Assembly (NCBI GenBank): GCA_051985675.1
Contig: JBPYFJ010000035.1
Coordinates: forward strand, 3,844 to 67,843
Source of the DNA: JAFAXD01 sp051985675
GTDB taxonomy: Bacteria; Pseudomonadota; Alphaproteobacteria; Rhizobiales; Xanthobacteraceae
Length of the DNA stretch: 64,000 nucleotides
Reading direction: 5' to 3'
Position numbers and translations under genes: made by a program
Notes under the pieces: model-generated
The model's database searches: none
Told to the model about the DNA's origin: nothing
The model's input: only the letters and a program-made list of their open reading frames with translations
Part shown: piece by piece, positions 1 to 8,885 of the stretch
Position numbering within the stretch: the stretch's first letter is position 1
Layout of the letters: each line of letters begins with the position of its first letter

Positions 1-52
1 TATGTAAGGAAGGAACGGGCGGGCCAGCCGCCTGGAGGCCGGGACTTCATCC

Positions 53-631
53 ATGACGACGCGACGCCACATGCTTGTCGGGTTAGGCGCGATGCTGACG
101 CTCGCGACCGGCGCCCGCGCGCGCGGCGAGGCGGTCATGACCGATGATGGGTTCTACCGCGAGCCATGGTTCATCGACAGCTTCCTCGACATGCCGGTGG
201 ATCTCGCTGCCGCGCACGAGCACGGTAAGCACTTCGCGGTGATGTGGGAGTTGCGCGGCTGTCCATACTGCCGCGACACCCATCTGATCAACTTCGCGCG
301 TCCGGACATCGCCGCGTTCGTGCGCGACAACTTCGACGTTCTGCAACTCAATGTGTTGGGGTCGCTCAAAGTCACCGACTTCGACGGCGAGGTCCTGACC
401 GAGAAGCAGCTGGCGGCGAAATACGGCGTTCATTTCACCCCAACCATCCAGTTCTTTGAGGGCACGGCCGACCGCCTCAAGACGCTTGCGGGGCAGCAGC
501 GCGAGCTGATCCGCATTCCCGGCTATTTGCGACCGGACGATTTTCTTGACGTGTTTCACTACGTCGCCGAGAAGGGCGACAGCGGCAAAACGTTCCGTGA
601 ATTTATTGAAGCCAAGCGCAGCGCAGGATGA
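53..631 (+). CDS. soxW: SoxW-like periplasmic thioredoxin
   Basis: 192 aa. The N-terminus (RR at residues 4-5, hydrophobic stretch, ARA) looks like an export signal. The thioredoxin active site CPYC is at residues 70-73 within WELRGCPYCRDTH, and the cis-proline region is FTPTIQFF (Pro130). Such thioredoxins accompany sox genes and are thought to keep SoxY or other Sox thiols reduced. The stop overlaps the soxY start by four bases (ATGA), so it is translationally coupled to the sox operon. It could equally be called SoxS-like; I chose SoxW for its length and CPYC motif. Confidence 0.75.
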   Translation: MTTRRHMLVGLGAMLTLATGARARGEAVMTDDGFYREPWFIDSFLDMPVDLAAAHEHGKHFAVMWELRGCPYCRDTHLINFARPDIAAFVRDNFDVLQLNVLGSLKVTDFDGEVLTEKQLAAKYGVHFTPTIQFFEGTADRLKTLAGQQRELIRIPGYLRPDDFLDVFHYVAEKGDSGKTFREFIEAKRSAG

Positions 632-1098
632 GGGTTAGGCCGATGAACAGGATCTCGCGCCGCGATGCGGTGCTGATGGGCGCGAGCGCCACGCTCTATC
701 TCAGCGTCGCGGACGTCGGGGCCGCGCTCGCAACGCCACCCGAAGCGGAAGCGGAGATCGCGAAATTCACCGGCGGCAAACCGGCGCAGGACGGCAAGAT
801 CGCGATCGACCTGCCGGAGATCGCTGAAAACGGCAACACGATTCCGCTGGCCATCACGGTCAACGTGCCGATCAGCCAGGACAGCTACGTCAGCGACATC
901 CTGGTGGTCGCCGACGGCAACCCCAATCCCGGCATTGCGAAGTTCCACCTCACCCCACTGTCGGGGCGCGCCGAGGTTGGCACCCGCATCAGGCTTGCGA
1001 CGACCGAGAATGTGATCGTGGTGGCGAAGACCAGCGACGGAAAGCTCTATACCGACCGCAAGCAGGTGAAAGTCACGATCGGCGGCTGCGGCGGCTGA
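628..1098 (+). CDS. soxY: Thiosulfate oxidation carrier protein SoxY
   Basis: 156 aa from the first ATG; a second ATG at 643 (MNRISRRD) is equally likely and puts a Tat motif, SRRDAVL, at the very N-terminus. The protein ends in the diagnostic flexible GGCGG tail with Cys154, to which sulfur intermediates are covalently attached. The body is a single immunoglobulin-like SoxY domain. SoxY works as a heterodimer with SoxZ, encoded 25 bp downstream, and carries thiosulfate-derived sulfur between SoxXA, SoxB and (elsewhere) SoxCD in the periplasm. Family identity is clear from the tail and the gene order. Confidence 0.95.
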   Translation: MRVRPMNRISRRDAVLMGASATLYLSVADVGAALATPPEAEAEIAKFTGGKPAQDGKIAIDLPEIAENGNTIPLAITVNVPISQDSYVSDILVVADGNPNPGIAKFHLTPLSGRAEVGTRIRLATTENVIVVAKTSDGKLYTDRKQVKVTIGGCGG

Positions 1099-1123
1099 TC
1101 AACAACCGGCATGGAACGACACG

Positions 1124-1447
1124 ATGGCTGACAAGCCCCGACTGAAATTGCCCAAGGAAGCTAAGAAGGGCGACATCATCGAGATCAAGACGCTGGTCCA
1201 GCACCCGATGGAAACCGGCTTGCGCAAGGATGCGGGCGGCAACGTCATCCCGCGCAAGATCGTCAACAAGTTCAGCGCCACCTTCAACGGTGCGCCGTTG
1301 TTCTCGGCCGAGCTCGAGCCGGCCGTGGCGGCCAATCCCTATCTGCAGTTCACCGCCAAGATCGACCAGGGCGGCACCTTCCGGTTCACCTGGGTCGATG
1401 ACGACGGCACGGTCACCACGGCCGAGGAGACGATCACGGTTACCTGA
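1124..1447 (+). CDS. soxZ: Thiosulfate oxidation carrier protein SoxZ
   Basis: 107 aa, the usual SoxZ length, with no signal peptide, as expected because SoxZ is exported in complex with Tat-borne SoxY. Typical SoxZ features are an early KGDIIEIKTLVQHPMETG stretch and a C-terminal strand ending in TAEETITVT. SoxZ is the non-catalytic partner that presents the SoxY arm to the other Sox enzymes. The stop codon directly abuts the start of the next gene at 1448, supporting one transcript with soxY and the SoxXA fusion. Confidence 0.95.
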   Translation: MADKPRLKLPKEAKKGDIIEIKTLVQHPMETGLRKDAGGNVIPRKIVNKFSATFNGAPLFSAELEPAVAANPYLQFTAKIDQGGTFRFTWVDDDGTVTTAEETITVT

Positions 1448-2731
1448 ATGAGGCCGGGACACATGCAGCGTGGGCTTTTCCTCGGACCGGCCGCCATTGC
1501 CCTCGTGGCGCTTGCGACGCTTGCGCTGCCGCGCCTTGCGGCCACGGCTCCCGATCCGGGCGCTGCGCCGCTCGCCACCGGCGATGCGTCCGCGCGTCCC
1601 TGGAAGCGCTATCCGGGCTGGCCATCGCGGGATTCCGTCAAGTTCAACACGCTCGCCAATCCGAACGTTTCGCCGCCGGCTCCGAAGGAGCCGCGTAAGC
1701 TGACAAAGCCGCTCGCGGGCGATCCGGCGATCGGCGCCAAACTGGTTGCCGATCGAACGCGCGGCGGTTCCTGTCTCGCCTGTCACGTCATGGGGCAGGC
1801 CGGAAATGCCGACATGCCGGGCAACGTCGGGCCCGATCTGAGCGAGATCGGCAACGCCGGGCTCGATGACGGCACCCTGTTCAACTTTGTCAATGACGCA
1901 CGGATCTACAATGTCGAGAGCGTGATGCCGCCGTGGGGCACCAATGGCCTCTTCAGCGACGAGGAGATCGGGCACATCGTCGCGTTCCTCAAGACGCTCA
2001 AATCGCCGGCAGTGTTCCCAACCAGCGTGGACGATCCGGGCAAGCGCCCGCCGCCGGTCGAGCATCGCGACAATTTGGACGAGATGGTGAATCCGGGCCT
2101 GTGGACGGTTGAGAAAGCGCAGCAATTATGGGACGCGCGCGGGCCTGCTGGGTCTTCGTGCGCAGGCTGCCACGGGCAGGCCGCGGAGCGGTTCAAAACC
2201 TGGGCGGCCGGCATGCCGAAGTGGGAACCGCGCCTCGACAAGGTTCTCGGCATCGAAGAGTTCGTGTACCGGCACGCGAAGGCGACGACTGGGTTCGACT
2301 GGCTGATGCAAAGCAGTGAAAACACCGCGATGGCGGTCTATCTGCGCTTCCTGGCCAACGGCCAGGCGATGCATGTCGACGTGACCAGTCCAGGCGCCAA
2401 GGAAGCCTTTGAACGTGGCCGTGCGCTGACCGCCACCAAGGTCGGGCAGCTGAATTTCTCCTGCCTGGATTGTCACGATCCCAAGCGCGGTGGACTGAAG
2501 TGGATCCGCGGCCAGTGGCTGGGCGAGCAGCGCGGCCAGCTCGATCACTTCCCGACCTGGCGCACGAGCCAGCAGGCGATCTGGGACATCCGCAAGCGGT
2601 TCGAATGGTGCAACGTCGCGGTATGGGCCAACGAGCTGCCGCCAGAGGCCAACGAGTACGGCGATCTCGAGCTTTACCTCGCCTCGGTCAACGCAGGGCT
2701 AAAGCTCAACGTGCCGGGGATCAGACACTAG
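1448..2731 (+). CDS. soxXA: SoxX-SoxA fusion cytochrome c (L-cysteine S-thiosulfotransferase)
   Basis: 427 aa. Residues 1-31 form an export signal. Residues about 85-190 are a SoxX-type monohaem domain: CLACH at 109-113, GNVGPDLSEIG, and a VMPPWG segment whose Met160 may be the distal haem ligand. Residues about 215-427 are a SoxA-type domain with two more haem sites, CAGCH (238-242) and CLDCH (339-343), and the SoxA cysteine ligand Cys388 in RFEWCNVAVW. SoxXA oxidatively couples thiosulfate to the SoxY cysteine; normally SoxX and SoxA are separate chains. The start abuts the soxZ stop; ATG 1463 is an alternative. Confidence 0.9.
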   Translation: MRPGHMQRGLFLGPAAIALVALATLALPRLAATAPDPGAAPLATGDASARPWKRYPGWPSRDSVKFNTLANPNVSPPAPKEPRKLTKPLAGDPAIGAKLVADRTRGGSCLACHVMGQAGNADMPGNVGPDLSEIGNAGLDDGTLFNFVNDARIYNVESVMPPWGTNGLFSDEEIGHIVAFLKTLKSPAVFPTSVDDPGKRPPPVEHRDNLDEMVNPGLWTVEKAQQLWDARGPAGSSCAGCHGQAAERFKTWAAGMPKWEPRLDKVLGIEEFVYRHAKATTGFDWLMQSSENTAMAVYLRFLANGQAMHVDVTSPGAKEAFERGRALTATKVGQLNFSCLDCHDPKRGGLKWIRGQWLGEQRGQLDHFPTWRTSQQAIWDIRKRFEWCNVAVWANELPPEANEYGDLELYLASVNAGLKLNVPGIRH

Positions 2732-2735
2732 CGCA

Positions 2736-4421
2736 ATGATCAGCCGCCGCGAGGTTCTGCAGATCGGCGCCGCAACGGCGGCGCTAGGGCTTGGGCCGAT
2801 CGGCCGGGTCGCCGCGCAGCAGCGCATCACGCAGGACGCGCTGCTCGAGTTCGATCACTACGGCAACGTCACGCTGCTGCACATGGCCGACCTGCACGCG
2901 CAGCTGGTGCCGATCTATCTGCGCGAGCCGGCGGTCAACATCGGCGCCGGCGAGGCGAGGGGACGCCCGCCGCATCTGACCGGCAAGGCCTTCCTTGAGT
3001 ACTACGGAATTTCTCCGCGCACCGCGGCCGCCTACGCGCTGAGTTCGAACGATTTCATTGCGCTCGCTCACGATTACGGCCGGCTCGGCGGCCTCGACCG
3101 GGTCGCAACCGTGGTCAAGGCGGTGCGCGCCGAGCGCGGCGCCGATCGCGTGCTGTTCTTGGACGGCGGCGACAGCTGGCAAGGATCGCTGACCGCGAAC
3201 CGCACCAAGGCCCAGGACATGGTCGATTGCCTGAAGCTCCTGGAAGTCGACGCCATGACCGGCCATTGGGAGTTCACCTATGGGGAAGCGCGCCTGCGCG
3301 AACTGATCGAGCGCCAGGGCACGCCGTTTCTGGCGCTCAACGTACGCGACACCGAGTGGCAGGAGCCGGTGTTCGACGCCTACAAGCTGTTTGATAAGGG
3401 CAGTGTGCGGGTCGCCGTGCTGGGCGAAGCATTCGCCTATACGCCGGTCGCCAACCCGCGCTGGCTGGTGCCAAAGTGGACGTTCGGGATCCGCGAGGAC
3501 GACGTACGCGCGAACGTGGCGAAGGCGCGCAAGGAAGGCGCCCAGCTCGTCGTGCTGCTCTCGCACAACGGATTCGATTGCGATCGCAAGATGGCAGAGC
3601 GCATCGAGGGCATCGACGTGATCCTGACGTCCCACACCCACGATGCGCTCCCGGCCGTCACCACCGTCGGCAAGACGCTGCTGATCGCCTCCGGCAGCGG
3701 CGGCAAGTTCATCTCGCGGCTCGACCTCGACGTCCGCGGCATGGACGTGGCCGGTTATCGCTACAAACTGATCCCGCTGTTCAGCGACGCGATTGCGCCC
3801 GACCCGGATATGGCGCTGAAGATCGCCGAAGTGCGCGCGCCGTTCGCTACCGAGCTCGCCCGCGTCCTGGGCCGCTCGGAATCGCTGCTCTACCGGCGCG
3901 GCACGTTCAACGGCACGATGGATGATCTCATTTGCGCCGCGATCGCCGCCGAGCGCGATGCCGAGATCGTGCTTTCGCCGGGGTTCCGGTGGGGAACGAC
4001 GCTGCTGCCGGGCAAACCGATCACGGTCGAAGATATTCAGAACGCAACCGCCATGACCTACCCGCAGGTCTATCGCACCACCATCTCGGGCGAGCGGCTG
4101 AAGGCGATCCTCGAAGACGTCGCCGACAATCTGTTCAATCCCGATCCGTACTATCAGCAGGGCGGCGACATGGTGCGCTGCGGCGGGCTCGCGTATCGGA
4201 TCGACATCGCGCAATCCATCGGTCAGCGCATTTCCGAACTGACCCAGTATCCGTCGGGCCGGCCGATTGACCCTGGCAAGGACTACGTTGTTGCCGGCTG
4301 GGCGAGCGTCAATGAGAATATCGAGGGCCCGCCGGTTTGGGAGCTGGTCGAGCGCTACGTGACGCGCGTTAAGAACGTGCGCCTCGAGCCCAACACCAGC
4401 GTCAAGGTCGTCGGGATGTAG
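2736..4421 (+). CDS. soxB: Thiosulfohydrolase SoxB
   Basis: 561 aa. The N-terminus MISRREVLQIGAATAALGLG is a Tat signal. It belongs to the dinuclear-metal 5'-nucleotidase/SoxB superfamily: LLHMADLHAQL (Asp52, His54), TGHWEFTYGE, which I recall as the SoxB version of the GNHE motif, and SHTHDALP. SoxB hydrolyses the sulfone group from SoxY-bound S-thiosulfonate, releasing sulfate, using a dimanganese centre. It lies 4 bp after the soxXA stop. The next gene starts 41 bp later and does not look like a Sox gene, so SoxB probably ends the sox unit in this window. Confidence 0.95.
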   Translation: MISRREVLQIGAATAALGLGPIGRVAAQQRITQDALLEFDHYGNVTLLHMADLHAQLVPIYLREPAVNIGAGEARGRPPHLTGKAFLEYYGISPRTAAAYALSSNDFIALAHDYGRLGGLDRVATVVKAVRAERGADRVLFLDGGDSWQGSLTANRTKAQDMVDCLKLLEVDAMTGHWEFTYGEARLRELIERQGTPFLALNVRDTEWQEPVFDAYKLFDKGSVRVAVLGEAFAYTPVANPRWLVPKWTFGIREDDVRANVAKARKEGAQLVVLLSHNGFDCDRKMAERIEGIDVILTSHTHDALPAVTTVGKTLLIASGSGGKFISRLDLDVRGMDVAGYRYKLIPLFSDAIAPDPDMALKIAEVRAPFATELARVLGRSESLLYRRGTFNGTMDDLICAAIAAERDAEIVLSPGFRWGTTLLPGKPITVEDIQNATAMTYPQVYRTTISGERLKAILEDVADNLFNPDPYYQQGGDMVRCGGLAYRIDIAQSIGQRISELTQYPSGRPIDPGKDYVVAGWASVNENIEGPPVWELVERYVTRVKNVRLEPNTSVKVVGM

Positions 4422-4462
4422 AGTCCATCGACGGGACCGTCCAACTCCAAAAAGAACCCAGC

Positions 4463-5449
4463 ATGTCCAAACTCTCGCTCTCGGTCGCCATCGGCGACTA
4501 CGACCGCAACCGCCCGCTGATCACCGGCGCCGTCCAGATCGACGGCGTCGACCCGGTGTTCATGACGCTGTCGCCGGAGGAGATCTTCTTTCGCGCGCTG
4601 CGCTCGCGGGACTTCGATATCTGCGAGCTTTCGCTCTCGAGCTTCACGGTCAAGACGGCGGCTGGCGACAGCCCGTATGTAGGCGTGCCGTGCTTTCTGT
4701 CGCGCGCGTTCCGCCACACCTCGATCTACGTCCGCACGGACCGCATCAAGGAGCCGAAGGACCTCAAAGGCCGCAGGGTCGGGGTGCCCGAATATCAGCT
4801 CACCGCCAATGTGTGGGCGCGCGCGATCCTTGCGGACGACCATGGGGTCGCGCCCGCCGATATCCACTGGGTGCGCGGCGCGATCGAGCACGCCGGGCGA
4901 ATCGAAAAGATCGGCATCAAGTTGCCTCCCGGCGTCGAGCTCGAAAACGCGCCGGAGGGACGCACGATCTCCGAGCTGATCGATTGCGGCGAGATCGACG
5001 GCTTCATCGCACCGCGTCCGCCGCATCTGAGGCGGCCAAACCCGAACGTCGGCTGGCTGTTTCGCGATCCGGTGGCTGCCGCCAAGGACTATTACAGGCG
5101 CACCGGCATCTTCCCGATCATGCACCTGGTCGGCGTGCGGCGCACGCTCGCCGAGAAGCATCCGTGGTTGCCGGCCGCGGTGATGAAGGCGTTCGAGCAG
5201 TCCAAGTCGCTGGCGATCGCCCACCTCGCGGACACCTCGGCCACTAAAGTGACGCTGCCGTTTATCGAGGAGCAGCTCGTGGCCACCCGCGAGCTGATGG
5301 GCGAGGATTATTGGCCCTACGGGGTCGAGCCGAACCGCAAGACGCTGGAGACGTTCCTGCGCCACCACCACGGTCAGGGCCTGTCATCGCGGCTGGTCAA
5401 GGTCGAGGAGCTGTTTCATCCCTCGACCTACGAGACGTTCAAGATCTGA
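4463..5449 (+). CDS. 4,5-dihydroxyphthalate decarboxylase-like protein
   Basis: 328 aa, no signal peptide. The sequence fits the family usually annotated as 4,5-dihydroxyphthalate decarboxylase, a periplasmic-binding-protein-like fold: LSVAIGDYDRN at the start, DFDICELSLSSF, DLKGRRVGVPEYQLTANVWARA, HWVRGAIE and a C-terminal YGVEPNRKTLETFLRHH. Members of this annotation group include phthalate-pathway enzymes as well as many uncharacterised proteins, so substrate is unknown. It converges on the ABC binding-protein gene with only 7 bp between stops. A link to that transporter is plausible but unproven. Confidence 0.75.
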   Translation: MSKLSLSVAIGDYDRNRPLITGAVQIDGVDPVFMTLSPEEIFFRALRSRDFDICELSLSSFTVKTAAGDSPYVGVPCFLSRAFRHTSIYVRTDRIKEPKDLKGRRVGVPEYQLTANVWARAILADDHGVAPADIHWVRGAIEHAGRIEKIGIKLPPGVELENAPEGRTISELIDCGEIDGFIAPRPPHLRRPNPNVGWLFRDPVAAAKDYYRRTGIFPIMHLVGVRRTLAEKHPWLPAAVMKAFEQSKSLAIAHLADTSATKVTLPFIEEQLVATRELMGEDYWPYGVEPNRKTLETFLRHHHGQGLSSRLVKVEELFHPSTYETFKI

Positions 5450-5456
5450 CGCTCGC

Positions 5457-6431
5457 TCAATGGGTCAACGGCGGTTGCAGCTGGATGAGCCCCGACAACT
5501 GCTCCTGGCTCAACGGGGCCGAGATGAACTTGAGCGCCACCGCGTCTTTCATCAGCATGTCGATCCCTTTGATCTTGTCGGGGTCGAGCAATGACTTTGG
5601 AAAGAAATCGTCGCGAACACGCCGCGCCATCGGCTCCGGTGTGCCGGCAAAGGCCGCATACGCGCCGATCACCTTCGGGTTGCCGCTGTACATGTAATCG
5701 ATTGACTCGCGATAAGCCTGCATGAAGCGACGGAACAGGTCGCCGCGTTGCGCCAGCGCTTGTGCATTGGCGACGATGACGCGGATGGTTTGATCGCGCA
5801 CAATGGCCGCGTCGGTTGCCTTCGCGATCAGCCGGATCTGACCGTCCTCCATTTCCCTGAAGCCGAAGGGCGGCGGCGCCCAGCCAACATCGACGCGGCC
5901 ACTCATGACCGCGGCGAGCGTCGCCGACGGATTGCCGGTCGCCACCGGCTTGGCCGTGAGGCCGAATTCTTTGATGAATGCGCGCACGATCGAATCGGTT
6001 GACGAACCTTTGGTGGAAAACGCGATGGTCTTGCCGTTGGTATCGTCGAGCGTCCTGATCGAGGACGTCGTTTTGGCATACCAATAATCCGCGGCACCGG
6101 TCGCCTCGGCGCCGATGATGCGGACGGGGTCACCTTTGGCAAATGCCGCAATAGCCCCCAAGGTGCCGACCGCGAGCCCGGCGTCCGCCGTGCCCGCGAT
6201 CACGGGCGCCAACGTCTCATCGGTTCCCGATGTATAGGTCGTCTCAAGCACCAGACCGTATTTCTTGAAGATGCCGGCTTGGCTCCCGAGTTCGGTGACG
6301 GCCGTATCCCAGGCACCGCGCTGGCCGATGGCGAGCTTGAGCAGATCGTCCGCGCGCGCGGACCCGCAAGCCAAACTGGCGATGACGGCAGCGGCGGCAA
6401 TCAGCGCGGTTCGGCCTCGGTCGCGGCTCAC
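5457..6431 (-). CDS. NitT/TauT-type ABC transporter substrate-binding protein
   Basis: 324 aa from GTG at 6431, chosen because AGGAGA lies seven bases upstream and because the longer reading runs into the permease gene. A Sec signal (ALIAAAAVIASLACGSARA) precedes the mature protein. Two lobes of the SsuA/NMT1-like fold are visible: GSQAGIFKKYGL, DAGLAVGTLGAIAAFAKGDPVRIIG, TNGKTIAFSTKGSSTDSIVRAF. This family binds small anions such as sulfonates, nitrate or cyanate, but also pyrimidine and phthalate-type ligands; the ligand here cannot be read from sequence. Last gene of a five-gene operon. Confidence 0.85.
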   Translation of the reverse strand: MSRDRGRTALIAAAAVIASLACGSARADDLLKLAIGQRGAWDTAVTELGSQAGIFKKYGLVLETTYTSGTDETLAPVIAGTADAGLAVGTLGAIAAFAKGDPVRIIGAEATGAADYWYAKTTSSIRTLDDTNGKTIAFSTKGSSTDSIVRAFIKEFGLTAKPVATGNPSATLAAVMSGRVDVGWAPPPFGFREMEDGQIRLIAKATDAAIVRDQTIRVIVANAQALAQRGDLFRRFMQAYRESIDYMYSGNPKVIGAYAAFAGTPEPMARRVRDDFFPKSLLDPDKIKGIDMLMKDAVALKFISAPLSQEQLSGLIQLQPPLTH

Positions 6432-6444
6432 TGCGCTCTCCTGC

Positions 6445-7239
6445 TCAACGTATTTTGACGCGGTCGAGGCGCCCGACCCAGCCGACGAGCGCGTTGGCAC
6501 CGATGGCAAGGACGAACACGACGATCAGCATCGCATACATGCGCGGCATGTCGAACAAAGAGTAGGCCTGGATGATCAGGAATCCGATACCACTGTTCGA
6601 GAGCTTGGTCTCCGCCAGCAATGTCCCGATGATCGCAACACCAAGACCGAGGCGGACGCCGTTGATAATCGGATGCCGCATCGCCGGCAAATAAATCTTC
6701 GTTGCCATTTGCCACGCGTTGGCACGGAAGCTGCGGCCGACGCGGATTAGAATTGGTTCAATCTGGCGCATTCCGGCGGCGGCCGACAGGGCGATCGGGA
6801 AGAAGCAGGAGATGGCTCCCATCGCAACCTTTGAGCCGCTGCCGACGCCGAACCACATGATCATGATCGGAAAGAAGATGATCTTCGGCGTGGGACCGAG
6901 GTAGTAGAGATAAGGCTCATAGGCCTTTGTCAGCAACCTGCTACCTCCCAGGATCAATCCGACGACCAAGCCCGACAGCCCGCCGATGAGCAGGCTGGCG
7001 CCGACCTCTCCGGCGGTAACACCAAGGTTCCAGTAGTATTCCGGGTTGGACAGCAACCTGACGATGGCGCCGGCGATGGCCTGCAGGGACGGCACCACGT
7101 CGCGATAGAGCAGGCCCGAGGCGGCGACCACTTCCCAGATCGCCAGCACGGCGGCGATAATGACGACGCGCAGCCAGAGCACCGGGCTGCCCACGGCGCC
7201 CGGGATCGACGTGGCCCTCAGGCGACCGGTCTCAGCCAT
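6445..7239 (-). CDS. ABC transporter permease (NitT/TauT type)
   Basis: 264 aa from ATG 7239 (MAETGRLRA), preceded by GAAAGG; the ATG at 7272 is further inside the upstream gene and less likely. About six hydrophobic segments and the MetI-fold coupling loop (VGRSFRANAWQMATKIYLPA followed by VRLGLG) that contacts the ATPase. It overlaps the end of the other permease gene by 22 bp, so the two permeases are translated together and most likely form a heterodimeric channel. Inner membrane. Confidence 0.85.
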   Translation of the reverse strand: MAETGRLRATSIPGAVGSPVLWLRVVIIAAVLAIWEVVAASGLLYRDVVPSLQAIAGAIVRLLSNPEYYWNLGVTAGEVGASLLIGGLSGLVVGLILGGSRLLTKAYEPYLYYLGPTPKIIFFPIMIMWFGVGSGSKVAMGAISCFFPIALSAAAGMRQIEPILIRVGRSFRANAWQMATKIYLPAMRHPIINGVRLGLGVAIIGTLLAETKLSNSGIGFLIIQAYSLFDMPRMYAMLIVVFVLAIGANALVGWVGRLDRVKIR

Positions 7240-8003
7240 CGCTCGAGCCTTTCGATCACCACGAAGAAGCAAACGCTCACCAGGATCACAAAAAAGATCG
7301 CCGCATAGGTGCCGGGCAGGTCATAACGTTCCGCGAGGTCGTTGATCAATTGGCCGAGGCCGCCGAAATTGATCAGGAATTCGACGCCGACGACGTTGAT
7401 CAAAGTGAATATGAGCCCGAGCCGCACCCCCACGAAGATCGTCGGCAGCGCCGCCGGCAGCAGGATCTTGGTGAACAGCTGCATCCGGCTGAGATTGAAG
7501 CTGCGCCCGACATCGACCAGCACACGGCGGGTCGTGACCAGCCCTTCGATCGTCTTGAGGATGACGGGCGGTAATCCGGCCACGAAGCCCATCATGATGA
7601 TCGTCCACGCGCTGCGTCCGAAAATCACCAGAAACAACGGATACATCAGCACGGTCGGCGCCGACGCGAGCGCTGCGATCCAGGTCTCGGTGGCGCGCCG
7701 CAGCAGGTCGAAACGATAAAGCAGCACGCCGGCGAGAACGCCCACCACCGTGATCATCGCGCCGGCAGTGAACGCCTCGGTGAATGTCAGGAGGAAGCGC
7801 GATCCGATGCCCTCGTCCAGGATGATCCGCTCGAACGCGGCCGCGACCTGGATCGGCGTCGGGACGATATAGTTGTTGATGAAGCCAGCGCGGATCAGCA
7901 CTTCAACCGCGATCAGCAATAGAAGCAGTGTTACGACGCCAAGCGCAGCAGGACCCAAGCGCGTCAGCGCAGCCGCTCGCACGACCGTCGTCGTCGAAGT
8001 CAC
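7218..8003 (-). CDS. ABC transporter permease (NitT/TauT type)
   Basis: 261 aa from a GTG start at 8003 that overlaps the ATPase stop (GTGA). Six predicted transmembrane segments; the coupling loop reads VGRSFNLSRMQLFTKILLPA then VGVRLGL. It differs clearly from the neighbouring permease, so this is a two-permease importer rather than a recent duplication. Tight packing with the ATPase and second permease supports one transport complex. Confidence 0.85.
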   Translation of the reverse strand: MTSTTTVVRAAALTRLGPAALGVVTLLLLLIAVEVLIRAGFINNYIVPTPIQVAAAFERIILDEGIGSRFLLTFTEAFTAGAMITVVGVLAGVLLYRFDLLRRATETWIAALASAPTVLMYPLFLVIFGRSAWTIIMMGFVAGLPPVILKTIEGLVTTRRVLVDVGRSFNLSRMQLFTKILLPAALPTIFVGVRLGLIFTLINVVGVEFLINFGGLGQLINDLAERYDLPGTYAAIFFVILVSVCFFVVIERLERWLRPVA

Positions 8004-8863
8004 TGGGCGTTCTCTCCCGCCTTGCGCCGCGTTTCCTCGTCGCGCATGCCGCGGCTCGCTTCTTCGCGTAGATCGCTCCAGATCTGCGCCACGTAATGGC
8101 CGAACGCGTCGCTCGACACGATCGCGGAGGACCGTGGCCGCGGCAAGACGATATCGACGATGCGTTTGACGCGCCCCGGCCGGTAGGTCATCACCAGCAC
8201 GCGATCGGCAAGCTGCACCGCCTCGGTGATGTTGTGGGTGATGATCAGAGTCGTCTGCTGCAGCGCCTGCTGGATCTGCAGCACCTTGTCGCCCAACAGC
8301 AATCTGGTCTGCTCGTCGAGCGCCGCGAACGGCTCGTCCATCAGCAGGATCTTCGGCTCCGACGCGAGCGTGCGCGCGATCGCGACCCGTTGGCGCATGC
8401 CGCCGGAGAGTTCCGTCGGATACCGGTTCTCGAATCCGTCGAGCCCAACCAGCGAGATGAAATGGCGCGCGCGGTCAAGCCGTTCGTATTTGCGCATCCC
8501 GGCGATCTCGAGCGGGAACGCGACGTTGTCGATGACGCTGCGCCAGGGGAATGTGGACTCGTCCTGAAACACCATCCCGACCGCGGGATGTGGACCCCGC
8601 ATACGCGTCCCGGCGACCGACACGGTTCCCTGATAGTCATCGACCAAGCCGCCAACGATGTTGAACAAGGTCGACTTGCCGCAACCGGACGGGCCGATCA
8701 CCGCCATGAATTCGCCCGGTCTCACCTGGAGCGAGACATGGTCAACCGCGACGAGCGGACCCTCGGGCGTCTCGAAGCGTTTCACGAGGTCGTCGACGAC
8801 CAGGATGCTGTCGCCAGTGTCCGCTTTCCCGAGGATCGCGGTAGGGGTGGAACCGACGGCCAT
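8000..8863 (-). CDS. ABC transporter ATP-binding protein (TauB/SsuB type)
   Basis: 287 aa from ATG 8863 (MAVGSTP), with GGAG six bases upstream; the longer reading from 8917 would overlap the gene before it. Walker A GPSGCGKST, Q-loop VFQDESTFPW, signature LSGGMRQRVAIA, Walker B ILLMDEPFAALD and switch histidine in IITHNITEA are all intact. It energises the importer formed with the two permeases. The ThDP enzyme gene ends 22 bp upstream, suggesting the imported compound or a product of it is handled by that enzyme. Confidence 0.9.
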   Translation of the reverse strand: MAVGSTPTAILGKADTGDSILVVDDLVKRFETPEGPLVAVDHVSLQVRPGEFMAVIGPSGCGKSTLFNIVGGLVDDYQGTVSVAGTRMRGPHPAVGMVFQDESTFPWRSVIDNVAFPLEIAGMRKYERLDRARHFISLVGLDGFENRYPTELSGGMRQRVAIARTLASEPKILLMDEPFAALDEQTRLLLGDKVLQIQQALQQTTLIITHNITEAVQLADRVLVMTYRPGRVKRIVDIVLPRPRSSAIVSSDAFGHYVAQIWSDLREEASRGMRDEETRRKAGENAQ

Positions 8864-8885
8864 CGGGGCTCCAATTCGTCGTCGC

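Noticed and set aside
1..52. End of an upstream gene in the first bases
   Set aside because: An open frame enters from the window edge, but too little sequence is present and no family is recognisable.
1073..4214. Long antisense open frames over the soxZ, soxXA and soxB genes
   Set aside because: They are complement-frame shadows of clearly recognised genes in GC-rich DNA, with Arg/His-rich low-complexity translations and no family match.
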